Part shown: positions 20,171-27,897 of the stretch, piece after piece
How the letters are laid out: the number at the start of each line of letters is the position of its first letter
How positions within the stretch are numbered: the first letter of the stretch is position 1
Source: a virus
Strand: one strand, 5' to 3'
IMG/VR virus record: IMGVR_UViG_3300012936_000039
Span: 1 to 42,885 of that record
DNA: 42,885 nt
Position numbers and translations under genes: made by a program
Notes under the pieces: model-generated
The model's database searches: none
What the model was told of the DNA's origin: nothing
Seen by the model: the letters and a program-made list of their open reading frames with translations, nothing else

Positions 20171-21778
20171 ATGAATCAAGGATATTCGCCAAAGGACTTA
20201 GAGTTCGGCAAAGAGGGGAGAGACAAGCTCATCTCCGGCATCACAAAAATTTCTAAAGCAGTAAAGAGTACGTTAGGACCTATGGGTAACACTGTGCTCA
20301 TAGAGTCACCGGACCACACTCATGGCATTACGGTAACGAAAGACGGAGTAACAGTAGCGAAATCAATTAGTCTAATCGACCCTATTGAGAACCTTGCGGT
20401 TCGTATGATGAGGGAGGCGGCAGATAGGACAGCCACCTCAGCGGGTGATGGTACAACGACAGCGATAGTGTTAACAGAGGCACTTGTAAAAGCAGGTACT
20501 GAGATTATGAAGGACTGCAACAGGACAGAGGTTCTTCGTATGCTTGTAGAGAAAACGAAAGAGGTAGTAGAGGGTTTAAAGAAAATGTCAAAGAATGTAG
20601 ATTCTAAAACGCTTAGGGACGTTGCGATTATATCAGCGAACAACGACAAAAGCATCGGGGATACCATAGCAGACGTATACGAAAAAGTTGGCAAGGACGG
20701 TATTGTTACAGTTGAAAGGTCACAGACATCAGACACCTACTATGAGACTACCAATGGTATAAAGGTAGACAGGGGTTACATGACTGAACTGTTTGTAAAT
20801 GACCAACGAAAAGATGAGAGTGTCCTTGACGACACTTACATTATGGTGTCAGATGCAGAGGTTAATAACATCCTACAGATAGAGAATATTTTAAAACCAA
20901 TTATAAGCGAGAGGAAGAAGCTATTGATTATTGCGCCGTGTTCTACTCAAGTAGTTAATACTTTAGCTGCGAATGTAATGAAGAACAATTTAAAGTTATG
21001 TGCTATACAGCCGCCTAACTTCGGATACCGGCAGCATGAGTTGATGCAGGACATTGCTCTTAGTGTTGGTGCGACATACTTCTCTGAGAAGACAGGGGAT
21101 GACTTGAGTCTAATTGAATTTAGCGATTTGGGTCATGCTTCCAAGGTGATAGTTGGAAGGGACTCAACGGTCATCCTCAAGGATGATAACGAAGACAATG
21201 ATGAAACCATAAAGAAACGTGTTGAAGAACTAACTCATGCACATAGTCTTGCTAAGAAAAAAGCAGACAAGGAATTTATACTTTCTCGTATAGCCTCTCT
21301 AACAGGAGGTATAGGCGTCATCTATGTTGGTGGAAATACAGACCTTGAGCAGAAGGAACTGTATGACAGAGTAGATGATGCTGTGTGTGCAGTGCGTTCA
21401 GCATTGGAAGAAGGGATACTACCGGGTGCAGGTGTAGCTCTTTACGATGAGGGTAAGAGAATATTGTCAGATAACGATAGCGATATTTCGAGTTCGAAAA
21501 AAATTGCTTACGCAATTTTAGTTACGGCACTTGCTACTCCTATGATGCAAATACTACATAACGCAGGTCTTAGCAAGGATGATGTAGAAACTGATAAGAT
21601 TGGTGGCTCAATGGGTTACAATATAAAGACCGGTAAATTTGGAGACCTGTATAAGATGGGTGTCATTGACCCGTTGAAGGTAACCCGTAGTGCGTTGCAG
21701 AATGCAGTCAGTGTTGCGGTAACTATATTATCAACAGATGCCATTGTAACTATGGCACGCTCATACGAGAAAGAATGA
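20171..21778 (+). CDS. groEL: Phage GroEL-type chaperonin (Hsp60)
   Basis: The start is the ATG at 20171 (M-N-Q-G-Y-S-P-K), since the frame upstream overlaps the promoter. The 535-residue product has nearly the usual length of GroEL (about 545) and its signatures: STLGPMGNTV, TVTKDGVTVAKSI (ATP-binding), GDGTTTAIVL (catalytic Asp), EGILPGAGVAL and GVIDPLKVTRSAL near the end. The C-terminal Gly/Met-rich tail of host GroEL is absent. It would fold phage virion proteins with the cochaperonin encoded just downstream. Phage GroELs are uncommon but known in marine Bacteroidota phages and some jumbo phages. An internal GTGTC palindrome (20819-20836) lies in the coding sequence. Confidence 0.95.
   Translation: MNQGYSPKDLEFGKEGRDKLISGITKISKAVKSTLGPMGNTVLIESPDHTHGITVTKDGVTVAKSISLIDPIENLAVRMMREAADRTATSAGDGTTTAIVLTEALVKAGTEIMKDCNRTEVLRMLVEKTKEVVEGLKKMSKNVDSKTLRDVAIISANNDKSIGDTIADVYEKVGKDGIVTVERSQTSDTYYETTNGIKVDRGYMTELFVNDQRKDESVLDDTYIMVSDAEVNNILQIENILKPIISERKKLLIIAPCSTQVVNTLAANVMKNNLKLCAIQPPNFGYRQHELMQDIALSVGATYFSEKTGDDLSLIEFSDLGHASKVIVGRDSTVILKDDNEDNDETIKKRVEELTHAHSLAKKKADKEFILSRIASLTGGIGVIYVGGNTDLEQKELYDRVDDAVCAVRSALEEGILPGAGVALYDEGKRILSDNDSDISSSKKIAYAILVTALATPMMQILHNAGLSKDDVETDKIGGSMGYNIKTGKFGDLYKMGVIDPLKVTRSALQNAVSVAVTILSTDAIVTMARSYEKE
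20819..20836. repeat. GTGTC-N6-GACAC palindrome inside groEL
   Basis: AGTGTC-CTTGAC-GACACT, read in frame as S-V-L-D-D-T within the apical domain region. Confidence 0.75.
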
Positions 21779-21972
21779 GGGAAAGTATAATAAAGAAGCT
21801 TATTGATGCGTATCCTAATGATGCAGATTTAGGTAAAAGTATTCGTGAGCTGTATAAGAAGCGGTTGTATAATCGAAGAACAATTATACGCTATGCTTTG
21901 TGGGGTGGCCTGTTCTACCTAGGTGTGGTAGGAGTTATAATATTGTTGGTGTTATTAAAAAGATTTGGATGA
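21775..21972 (+). CDS. Small single-span membrane protein between groEL and groES
   Basis: The ATG overlaps the groEL stop (ATGA), and its stop overlaps the groES start in the same way. A charged N-terminal part (SIIKKLIDAYPNDADLGKSI) is followed by a hydrophobic span, GGLFYLGVVGVIILLVLL, and a basic C-terminus. Not recognised. Its insertion within a chaperonin operon is unusual. Confidence 0.65.
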   Translation: MRESIIKKLIDAYPNDADLGKSIRELYKKRLYNRRTIIRYALWGGLFYLGVVGVIILLVLLKRFG

Positions 21973-22226
21973 AACCTATTGGTAAATATATAATTGTAAG
22001 TTTAATAGAAGAGGAAGTAAAGACTGAATCCGGTTTGTTATTGTCTGCACAGGATGCAAGTGCGTTTAGGTATCACAAAGCTACAGTTGTAGAGTCGGGT
22101 ACTGATGTGTCTATAATAAATGAAGGAGACATAATATATTTTGATAAGCGTCAGTGCTACACAATGATGATTGAAGGTGAGCAGTACACCATCATTCAAG
22201 AGCGCGATGTCGTTGTTGTTTTATAA
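21969..22226 (+). CDS. groES: Phage GroES-type cochaperonin
   Basis: The ATG at 21969 gives 85 residues, about 10 fewer than host GroES. The family pattern is visible: GKYIIVSLIEEEVKTESGLLL (like R-V-L-V-x-x-x-x-E-x-x-x-S-G-L), a mobile-loop region SAQDASAFRYH, KATVVESGT (the G-x-V-x-x-V-G strand), INEGDIIYFDK and MIEGEQYTIIQERDVVVVL. It would cap the phage GroEL. Its last 35 nt overlap the convergent 22192-22629 gene. Confidence 0.85.
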   Translation: MKPIGKYIIVSLIEEEVKTESGLLLSAQDASAFRYHKATVVESGTDVSIINEGDIIYFDKRQCYTMMIEGEQYTIIQERDVVVVL

Positions 22227-22629
22227 ACGCGTTCATTTCCTTTATCATATTCCTGTACACCTTATCTGTGTATGACACTTTAGTCTTGAACATAGGATTC
22301 TTAGATGGTGAGGTTGGTATCTCCTCACCGTTTAACTTTTTGTACACAGAGTTCAACAATCTTTTAGACTTGAATGAAAGCTGATACAATGCTTTTCGTT
22401 TACCATCGTTCTTTCTAAAAACTTCTATCCAACCATCTCTCCTTAGTTTGTCAAAACGATTCACACTCCAACTCAGCAGTTCATCAAATTCATCAAACTT
22501 ATCCTTAGAAAAATAACCTTCTGTTTTTAAGAATAACAACATCTCAAGCTCTCCTTGAGTAATGTTGTATTTGGTTTTTACAAAGTAACGTACTACTCTC
22601 CAATACTTGAGATAATCATCAATAGGCAT
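22192..22629 (-). CDS. Winged-helix DNA-binding protein, MarR-like, 145 aa
   Basis: A leftward gene alone among rightward ones. The N-terminal 95 residues have a MarR/wHTH pattern: YNITQGELEMLLFLKTEGYFS, then RFDKLRRDGWIEVFRKNDGKRKALYQLS (recognition helix and beta-wing), and SFKSKRLLNSVYKKLNG. The rest is basic and helical. It probably regulates transcription. Its start lies 40 nt upstream and divergent from the 183-aa gene, so it may regulate that promoter. It overlaps the groES end by 35 nt. Confidence 0.6.
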   Translation of the reverse strand: MPIDDYLKYWRVVRYFVKTKYNITQGELEMLLFLKTEGYFSKDKFDEFDELLSWSVNRFDKLRRDGWIEVFRKNDGKRKALYQLSFKSKRLLNSVYKKLNGEEIPTSPSKNPMFKTKVSYTDKVYRNMIKEMNAFIKQQRHRALE

Positions 22630-22643
22630 AAATTAAATTTTAC

Positions 22644-22651
22644 TAACTTTG
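22644..22651 (+). promoter_or_regulatory. Rightward promoter -7 box (TAACTTTG)
   Basis: An exact TAnnTTTG match 19 nt before the ATG at 22670 of the 183-aa gene. It also lies just upstream of the divergent regulator. No clear TTG at -33. Confidence 0.55.
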
Positions 22652-22669
22652 TGTAAATATAGAAAAGTT

Positions 22670-23221
22670 ATGGCTAAAGACTATAATAGTTATTCATTTA
22701 GAAACAAAGCAGTTGACAATATTCAATCAAGGAGTAACACTGCTAACGACCCTACGGATAAAAAGAAAAAGAAAAAACGTGTAACGCGTACAACTAATCC
22801 GGACGGTTCTGTTACTAAGAGAAGAACAAAGCGAAGTGGTGATGTAGTTGTAAAAACTATAAGAAAGCCAACGCGTGCCAAGGCTACTCCAAAACCACAA
22901 GTAACTGAGACAAGAACAAAGGAGCAGAGAAAAAAGGAAACTGATATTCAGAATAAGGTTAGCCAAATGGTAGAGGATAAAGGTTTAATTACCGCACCTA
23001 CTGCAAAAGAAAAAAGAAAAATAAAAAGAACAAAAAGGCGCGTAGACAGACAGGTTATAAAAGCCTCAAAAGAAAAGTCTTCTAAACCAAAAACAAAAAA
23101 TAAACCAATAAGAAGAGGTTTTCAAAAAGGAGATGGAGGAACAAGAAGATACAATAATGCGATTCGAGGAGGAACCGGTGTGGGCAACATAAAAGGTGTA
23201 ACTCGAAAAAGAAAACTTTAA
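22670..23221 (+). CDS. Very basic protein, 183 aa
   Basis: The start MAKDYNSYSFRNKAVDN (22670) is dictated by the promoter. The protein is mostly Lys/Arg/Thr with no hydrophobic core: KKKKKRVTRTTNPDGSVTKR (about 30-49), then RRGFQKGDGGTRRYNN. Probably disordered and nucleic-acid-binding, as virion or DNA-condensing proteins of phages can be. The family is unknown. It is the first gene of a run of small basic proteins. Confidence 0.55.
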   Translation: MAKDYNSYSFRNKAVDNIQSRSNTANDPTDKKKKKKRVTRTTNPDGSVTKRRTKRSGDVVVKTIRKPTRAKATPKPQVTETRTKEQRKKETDIQNKVSQMVEDKGLITAPTAKEKRKIKRTKRRVDRQVIKASKEKSSKPKTKNKPIRRGFQKGDGGTRRYNNAIRGGTGVGNIKGVTRKRKL

Positions 23222-23222
23222 G

Positions 23223-23474
23223 ATGGCAGTAGCAAAGATAGAAAAAGAAAAGAAAGAAAAGAAAGAAAAGAAAGATGACAAGGACAAGGTTCCGTTCAAG
23301 AACAAGGTCATTGAGCGTCTTGAGCGTCTTGAGGATATGACTAAGGCTACTCGTGCAGAAAGGTTAGCAGAACGTAAGGCTAAAAAAGAAGCCAACAGGA
23401 AAAAACGTAGAGAAAGAAAGTCTCGTCCAAACATAAAAGGATTAGCAAAGTTTCAAGGATTTATGACTAAATAA
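23223..23474 (+). CDS. Lysine-rich small protein, 83 aa
   Basis: It begins MAVAKIEKEKKEKKEKKDDK, then a charged helix (NKVIERLERLEDMTKATRAER). Ends in a TAATG overlap with the next gene. Not recognised. The repeated Lys-Glu tract is low complexity. Confidence 0.5.
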   Translation: MAVAKIEKEKKEKKEKKDDKDKVPFKNKVIERLERLEDMTKATRAERLAERKAKKEANRKKRRERKSRPNIKGLAKFQGFMTK

Positions 23475-23641
23475 TGGCAAAGAGAGGCAGAGTAAAAAGT
23501 AAAGGCAACAAGATATGTCCTGCAGGCATAGCTTGGGCGAAGAGAACCTTCGACAAGTATCCAAGCGCGTATGCTAATCTTGCTGCAAGTAAATATTGCA
23601 AGGACCCTAATTACGCAAAAAAATCAAAAGGGAAAAAATAA
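23474..23641 (+). CDS. Small basic conserved phage protein, 55 aa
   Basis: MAKRGRVKSKGNKICPAGIA followed by WAKRTFDKYPSAYANLAASKY and CKDPNYAKKSKGKK. The pattern K-I-C-P-x-G...K-x-Y-P-S-A-Y-A-N...A-S-K-Y-C-K recurs in small virion-module proteins of marine phages, so it is likely structural or head-associated. Start and stop overlap the neighbours by TAATG. Confidence 0.6.
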   Translation: MAKRGRVKSKGNKICPAGIAWAKRTFDKYPSAYANLAASKYCKDPNYAKKSKGKK

Positions 23642-23757
23642 TGGATGCTAAAAAGTTAAAACAAATTTCAGCAGAGCTAAAGAAAGCATCTGCAATGCAC
23701 AAAGGTCAAGCTGCAAAAATTGACAAAATGCTTAAGTCATTAAAGAAAAAGAAATGA
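23641..23757 (+). CDS. Small lysine-rich protein, 38 aa
   Basis: MDAKKLKQISAELKKASAMH continues KGQAAKIDKMLKSLKKKK. It is a short amphipathic basic helix. It overlaps both neighbours (TAATG and ATGA) and so is a likely coupled cistron. Confidence 0.5.
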   Translation: MDAKKLKQISAELKKASAMHKGQAAKIDKMLKSLKKKK

Positions 23758-23873
23758 GTAAGTTAAGTAAAAAGCAAAGAAAGATTGCAAGAGCGGCAAT
23801 GCCGTTTAATAAGATTACTGCTCAAGATTTTAAAATTCTAAAACAAAGAAAAAATGCCAACAGTAAGTTATAG
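23754..23873 (+). CDS. Small basic protein, 39 aa
   Basis: MSKLSKKQRKIARAAMPFNK continues ITAQDFKILKQRKNANSKL. It has a conserved-looking RKIARAA...NKIT pattern. It overlaps the preceding stop by ATGA and the next gene by 20 nt. Not recognised. Confidence 0.5.
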   Translation: MSKLSKKQRKIARAAMPFNKITAQDFKILKQRKNANSKL

Positions 23874-24015
23874 TTGTCCGGACACCGGAAAGAAAATGCA
23901 AAAGAAGTTTGCTTACAACGCAGTGGGTAAGGCACAGGCTGCCGAGTTTGCCAAGTTGATGAAAGGGTCGTTGAAGAATAACCCTAACAAAAAAATGACT
24001 GAAACCGGTTATTAA
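23854..24015 (+). CDS. Small basic protein, 53 aa
   Basis: MPTVSYSCPDTGKKMQKKFA continues YNAVGKAQAAEFAKLMKG and ends KKMTETGY. It is in the same gene string as the surrounding small proteins, with a TAATG overlap to the next. Not recognised. Confidence 0.5.
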   Translation: MPTVSYSCPDTGKKMQKKFAYNAVGKAQAAEFAKLMKGSLKNNPNKKMTETGY

Positions 24016-24269
24016 TGGGTGAGCTCAAGAAATGGCTTGACGAAGATTGGGTCCGTATAGGAACTGATGGGTCTATCAAGGGGGCTTGTGGTACAAGCAA
24101 AAATAAAAAGAACCCCGATAGATGCTTACCTCGTAAGAAGGCTATGAGCATGACTAAAGCTGAGCGTGCAAGGACTGCAAGAAAAAAGAAGCGTGGAGGT
24201 AGAAGAGGTAAACAGTTTGTTGCTAATACCAAAGCGGGAAGAGTAACAAGAAAATACACCAAAAGATAA
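24015..24269 (+). CDS. Small basic conserved phage protein (DUF5872-like), 84 aa
   Basis: The N-terminus MGELKKWLDEDWVRIGTDG, then GACGTSKNKKNPDRCLP and a Lys/Arg/Gly-rich tail resemble small conserved proteins of marine phages (DUF5872-type, from memory). It may be a virion component. It overlaps the next gene by TAATG. Confidence 0.55.
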   Translation: MGELKKWLDEDWVRIGTDGSIKGACGTSKNKKNPDRCLPRKKAMSMTKAERARTARKKKRGGRRGKQFVANTKAGRVTRKYTKR

Positions 24270-24559
24270 TGGCTGATAAAAGCAGAATGAAGTGTAACAG
24301 GGTTGTCGCATCAGACAGACCCGGTAAGAAAAGAATGGTGAAAGCCTGTGAGGGTGGCAAGGAGAAGCTGATTCACTTTGGTGCTAAAGGTTATGGCCAC
24401 AACTATTCTGCTGCAGCACGTAAGTCATTCAAGGCACGCCACAAGTGTGGCACTGCAAAGTCAAAGCTCACTGCACGTTATTGGGCTTGTAAGAATCTAT
24501 GGGCAGGAAAAGGTGGAAGCACTAAGTCATCACCAAAAAATCGTCAAGGAAAATATTAG
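24269..24559 (+). CDS. Small basic conserved phage protein, 96 aa
   Basis: It holds KCNRVVASDRPGKKRMVKAC, HFGAKGYGHNYSAAARKSFK and ARHKCGTAKSKLTARYWACK, a Cys/Arg-rich pattern seen in small virion-module proteins of marine phages. The paired cysteines could bind zinc. The last gene of the coupled run, after which a promoter follows. Confidence 0.6.
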   Translation: MADKSRMKCNRVVASDRPGKKRMVKACEGGKEKLIHFGAKGYGHNYSAAARKSFKARHKCGTAKSKLTARYWACKNLWAGKGGSTKSSPKNRQGKY

Positions 24560-24567
24560 TATATTTG
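24560..24567 (+). promoter_or_regulatory. Rightward promoter -7 box (TATATTTG)
   Basis: An exact TAnnTTTG match 18 nt before the ATG at 24585, directly after the stop of the 96-aa gene. Confidence 0.55.
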
Positions 24568-24584
24568 TATAAATAAAAAACATT

Positions 24585-24797
24585 ATGATGTACCGAATAT
24601 CACAACCATTAGCCGCAACTCAATTTCCGGGTGATGACAAAAAAAAGAAGAATAAGAAAAAAAGTGTTAGGAACTACACAATGAAAGATTTGACACCTTC
24701 TCAAAAGAAAAAAATAGAAAGTGTTAATTTATCTAATTCTGCAAAACAAAAAGCTATAAATGCTTTTGTTAAAGAAAATATGAAAAAAAATAACTAA
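24585..24797 (+). CDS. Small basic protein, 70 aa
   Basis: MMYRISQPLAATQFPGDDKK, then poly-basic KKNKKKS and a helical region (MKDLTPSQKKKIESVNLS). First gene of a new transcript. Not recognised. Confidence 0.5.
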   Translation: MMYRISQPLAATQFPGDDKKKKNKKKSVRNYTMKDLTPSQKKKIESVNLSNSAKQKAINAFVKENMKKNN

Positions 24798-24807
24798 ACA
24801 AGTAATC

Positions 24808-25020
24808 ATGCAAGGATACAATTCAAGACTCGATGAGTCATTAGGAGCAAAGAACGGAAAGAAGTCTCAGTCAATGAAGTCTCGTAGAGATGAGTCTAAG
24901 GCAATGTCTAAGAAGTATGACGGTCACGCTTACGGTGGAGACCACTCAATGTCTTATGAGCACAAGTGCATCAAGGACGGAAAGGTTCACGAACACTTAG
25001 GAGCACTAATCCGTAAATAA
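24808..25020 (+). CDS. Small His/Lys-rich protein, 70 aa
   Basis: MQGYNSRLDESLGAKNGKKS, then SRRDESKAMSKKYDGHAYGGDHSMSYEHK. Low hydrophobicity and histidine-rich; the pattern recurs in marine phage head modules. It ends in a TAATG overlap. Likely structural. Confidence 0.5.
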   Translation: MQGYNSRLDESLGAKNGKKSQSMKSRRDESKAMSKKYDGHAYGGDHSMSYEHKCIKDGKVHEHLGALIRK

Positions 25021-25127
25021 TGGGCAAGGCTTTAGTATGGTTGGGGAATAAAATCATTTCCTTTGGCTTGACGTGTAAAAAAACTTGGAATAAGTTCATA
25101 AGCAAGTTAATGTTTAAAAATATATAA
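25020..25127 (+). CDS. Small protein, 35 aa
   Basis: MGKALVWLGNKIISFGLTCK continues KTWNKFISKLMFKNI. It is an amphipathic, basic helix with Trp and Phe. Start overlaps the preceding stop (TAATG). It might be a membrane-active peptide. Confidence 0.45.
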   Translation: MGKALVWLGNKIISFGLTCKKTWNKFISKLMFKNI

Positions 25128-25128
25128 G

Positions 25129-25332
25129 ATGTCATACAAGCAGAGACCAACTTTCAATCAACCTAGCCGAGGTCTTGGAGATAGTGTAGAGAAATTTACA
25201 AAAGCTACAGGCATAAAGACTGTGGTTAACAAAGTTTCTCAAGCATTAGGAGTTGAAGATTGTGGATGTGACGAGCGTAGAGATACTTTGAATAGAGTGT
25301 TCCCTTTTAAAAATAACAATAACAATAAATAA
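25129..25332 (+). CDS. Small protein, 67 aa
   Basis: MSYKQRPTFNQPSRGLGDSV, then FTKATGIKTVVNKVSQALGVED and a Cys pair CGCDERRDTLN. The CGCDERR phrase recurs in small proteins of marine phages. Not recognised further. Confidence 0.5.
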   Translation: MSYKQRPTFNQPSRGLGDSVEKFTKATGIKTVVNKVSQALGVEDCGCDERRDTLNRVFPFKNNNNNK

Positions 25333-25336
25333 AAAA

Positions 25337-25813
25337 ATGGCTTATCAAAAATTACAAGTAAGTAGGGCGTTAGCGGTAATACCAAGTAATACTATAAACA
25401 TTCCAAATCCCGCAGTGCTATCAATCAGTAGTACAACAACAGGTGCTTCTGCAGGAAAACTTATAGATTCTTCTCAAGACTTTATAAGTGAAAAAGTAAA
25501 GATTGGAGACATTGTTTACTCGGGAACAACTGCAGCAACAGTAACTGCAGTGGATAGTGCGACTCAATTAAGTGTCAGTACAGGTATTATTTTAGGAGCA
25601 GATTATAAGCTTTTCAGTAATGACACCCCAAATAATGGATGTGTTTTGTACATAGGAGGAGCTGCTGCAGGAGTAGTAGATGTTGAAGTAGTAACAGCTG
25701 CAGGAGATGAGGTTACGTTTAAAAGTGTATCTATAGGTAGTTTTTTACCTGTTCAAGTGATACGACTTAAAGCCGGAACATCGGGTGGTGCAGACGTATT
25801 AGCATTGTGGTAG
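25337..25813 (+). CDS. Virion structural protein with beta-module, 158 aa
   Basis: Ser/Thr/Gly/Ala/Val-rich beta protein. Residues about 34-93 (GKLIDSSQDFISEKVKIGD, then ATVTAVDSATQLSVSTGI...YKLF) match a module in the connector-like protein at 39987-40934. The C-terminal half (GVVDVEVVTAAGDEVTFKSV) ends in a hydrophobic-aromatic tail (ADVLALW). Likely a virion decoration or neck component. Confidence 0.6.
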   Translation: MAYQKLQVSRALAVIPSNTINIPNPAVLSISSTTTGASAGKLIDSSQDFISEKVKIGDIVYSGTTAATVTAVDSATQLSVSTGIILGADYKLFSNDTPNNGCVLYIGGAAAGVVDVEVVTAAGDEVTFKSVSIGSFLPVQVIRLKAGTSGGADVLALW

Positions 25814-25978
25814 ATGTTAACAGGTCCATCAATAGGAATAGGAATAAGGATATGGGACGGGACTGTAACTGATTCAGTAGCCCCCGTAGAGACGTATTTT
25901 ATATTAAGTGAAGCAGATGAGATTTTAGAAACCGAAGCTGCGACATCTGAAGAAATGGTAACGGAGGAAGCTCCATAA
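25814..25978 (+). CDS. Hypothetical acidic protein, 54 aa
   Basis: MLTGPSIGIGIRIWDGTVTD, then ETYFILSEADEILETE and an acidic tail to EEAP. The gene is contiguous with its neighbours (starting right after the preceding stop). Not recognised; probably structural by context. Confidence 0.5.
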   Translation: MLTGPSIGIGIRIWDGTVTDSVAPVETYFILSEADEILETEAATSEEMVTEEAP

Positions 25979-25988
25979 AAAAACTAAA

Positions 25989-27545
25989 ATGGCAAATAAA
26001 AAGTTTTCAGAATTTGATGAAAAAACAAACCCTTCTGACGTTGAGTACGTCGTTGGTTATGACGGTTCAGATAACGTAAGAATATCTCCATCGGATTTGG
26101 TTCCAACCGTAACAGTTCCGGTAGGAGCTAATCCAACTACTGAAATTGATGGTGCTCAAGTTGATGGTACTGCAACAACATTTATGAGAAGTGATGCTGT
26201 TCCTGCTTTATCGGATACCGGAGTTACAGCAGACACCTATGGTGATAGTAATAAAATACCTCAAATAACTGTAGACTCAAAGGGTAGGATTACGGGCGTT
26301 TCAGATATTAATGTTGAAACTCGTCCAAGCCAATACACTACAAAAGCGGGTGCAGATGTCATTAGTTGGGATTACACAACTGATGGAGAAAACATAATAG
26401 TTAATTTAGGCTCCGGGTTTTCCAATGTACTAACGGTTGCTTCTGCTACAAATTTCCCTAATGGTAGTAGTGGTTTTGTTATCTTAGATACAACTAATTC
26501 TGTTTCTTATAAGTTACCCGATACAGCTTTTGGTAGTGGGACAGGAATTAGTAGTAGGTTAAGTGGTGGTAATTCTACTTTAGGTGGAACAAATCCTGTT
26601 CTTCTTCATTGGACTTACGATGGCTCAACTTTTTATTTTCAAAAAGATATAAATTTTATAGACCCTGTATATCCCCCCGACATTCAGTTTGATTTATCTA
26701 ATCTTGTGGCATATTACACCCCACAAGCTTTTAATCAGTCAACTCAAGGCTTAGTAAGTGCGGGTGCAACAGTTGAAAATTTAACATCAAGCAATGTTAT
26801 TGGAGATTTACAAACTTCAAGCAATGTGACAAACTTTGAGTTTTACCCAAAAACTGCAACGGAACCTGCATATTGGAGCATGGCAGGTTCAGCTAATGCA
26901 ATTTTAAGAGGTTCAGCATTAACAAGTGGTATTACTACTGCTGCCACGTTTAGTGGTTATATGCAGGGGCCATATATAAGCGGGACATTTAAAGGAGTAT
27001 TTGACTTTTTTGGTACTCAATCGGGTGCTGCTTTTGACCAACAAATATATTTAACGAATCGGGTGTTTAGACTATATAGCCCCGATTACTTTTTTAACTT
27101 TCCTGCATTACAAGATTATTCGGCAACGGGTGGTGCAGATTTAGGAAATGAGTGGATATTTATGTCTTTCTCTTTTACACCTTCTACTACATCAACTTCT
27201 AATGATGGCTTTGTTAGAATGGCAATAGGCTGCAAAAGTTCTTATGATTGGGCACAGGCAAATCCTCCTGTTGCTCCTTCAACAACAACGGCTTGGGATT
27301 ATCAAAATGGAGATGGTACAGGTAGCACAGTAGATGTTGATGCTAATGGACTTTATTTTGAAACCTCAAGTCTTTTAGATTTAGATGAAGTGTTTTTTGA
27401 AAACTTTTATTTAGGTAATGCTTCTAATTTGTTAGAACAAAATCAAGCTCATTATGGTGAGTTTGGAATATTTAACGCTGTGATTCCCGATAGTCAAGTA
27501 ATCTCTAATTGGAATAATAGTAGAGAAACTTATGGTATTGTATAA
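25989..27545 (+). CDS. Tail fibre / receptor-binding protein, 518 aa
   Basis: The N-terminal part (KKFSEFDEKTNPSDVEYVVG, then DNVRISPSDL) has the form of phage fibre attachment regions; a region resembling it starts the 364-aa fibre at 29228. Residues about 75-110 (DTGVTADTYGDSNKIPQITV, DSKGRITGVSDINV) are a widespread fibre motif. The rest is a beta-rich Ser/Thr/Asn/Phe C-terminal part (LSNLVAYYTPQAFNQ, then WEYDGSTF-like strands), probably the receptor-binding domain. Carbohydrate binding is possible but not shown. Confidence 0.65.
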   Translation: MANKKFSEFDEKTNPSDVEYVVGYDGSDNVRISPSDLVPTVTVPVGANPTTEIDGAQVDGTATTFMRSDAVPALSDTGVTADTYGDSNKIPQITVDSKGRITGVSDINVETRPSQYTTKAGADVISWDYTTDGENIIVNLGSGFSNVLTVASATNFPNGSSGFVILDTTNSVSYKLPDTAFGSGTGISSRLSGGNSTLGGTNPVLLHWTYDGSTFYFQKDINFIDPVYPPDIQFDLSNLVAYYTPQAFNQSTQGLVSAGATVENLTSSNVIGDLQTSSNVTNFEFYPKTATEPAYWSMAGSANAILRGSALTSGITTAATFSGYMQGPYISGTFKGVFDFFGTQSGAAFDQQIYLTNRVFRLYSPDYFFNFPALQDYSATGGADLGNEWIFMSFSFTPSTTSTSNDGFVRMAIGCKSSYDWAQANPPVAPSTTTAWDYQNGDGTGSTVDVDANGLYFETSSLLDLDEVFFENFYLGNASNLLEQNQAHYGEFGIFNAVIPDSQVISNWNNSRETYGIV

Positions 27546-27627
27546 ATAAAGAACAGAAAACCTAGGTGATAATTTTTTACTCAACATACACACACAAAAT
27601 TGATATTAATTACATAATAAAAAAATA

Positions 27628-27891
27628 ATGTCACAGATAAATGAAAAGACCAAAATTAACTTAACACCTAAGAATTTATTTTTTATTATTGGTCTCGTGA
27701 CAACTTTTGTAAGTATGTATTTTAAGCTTCATGCCGAAGTAGAAGATGCAAAGCGTTTACCCGCAAGAGACGTACAAGTAGATGCGGCAATCATAAAAAC
27801 ATCTAATGAGATAGAGTTTATAAAAGCAGAGATTGTCGAAATGAAAAGTCAGCTTCAGACTATGGAGGAGCGTCTATATCAACTTCAATAA
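27628..27891 (+). CDS. Small membrane protein with coiled coil (spanin- or holin-like), 87 aa
   Basis: One hydrophobic segment (PKNLFFIIGLVTTFVSMYF) near the N-terminus and a long coiled coil (IEFIKAEIVEMKSQLQTME). The position 6 nt before the endolysin gene suggests a lysis role, such as an i-spanin or holin accessory. It has no signal peptide of lipoprotein type. Confidence 0.5.
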   Translation: MSQINEKTKINLTPKNLFFIIGLVTTFVSMYFKLHAEVEDAKRLPARDVQVDAAIIKTSNEIEFIKAEIVEMKSQLQTMEERLYQLQ

Positions 27892-27897
27892 TAAATT

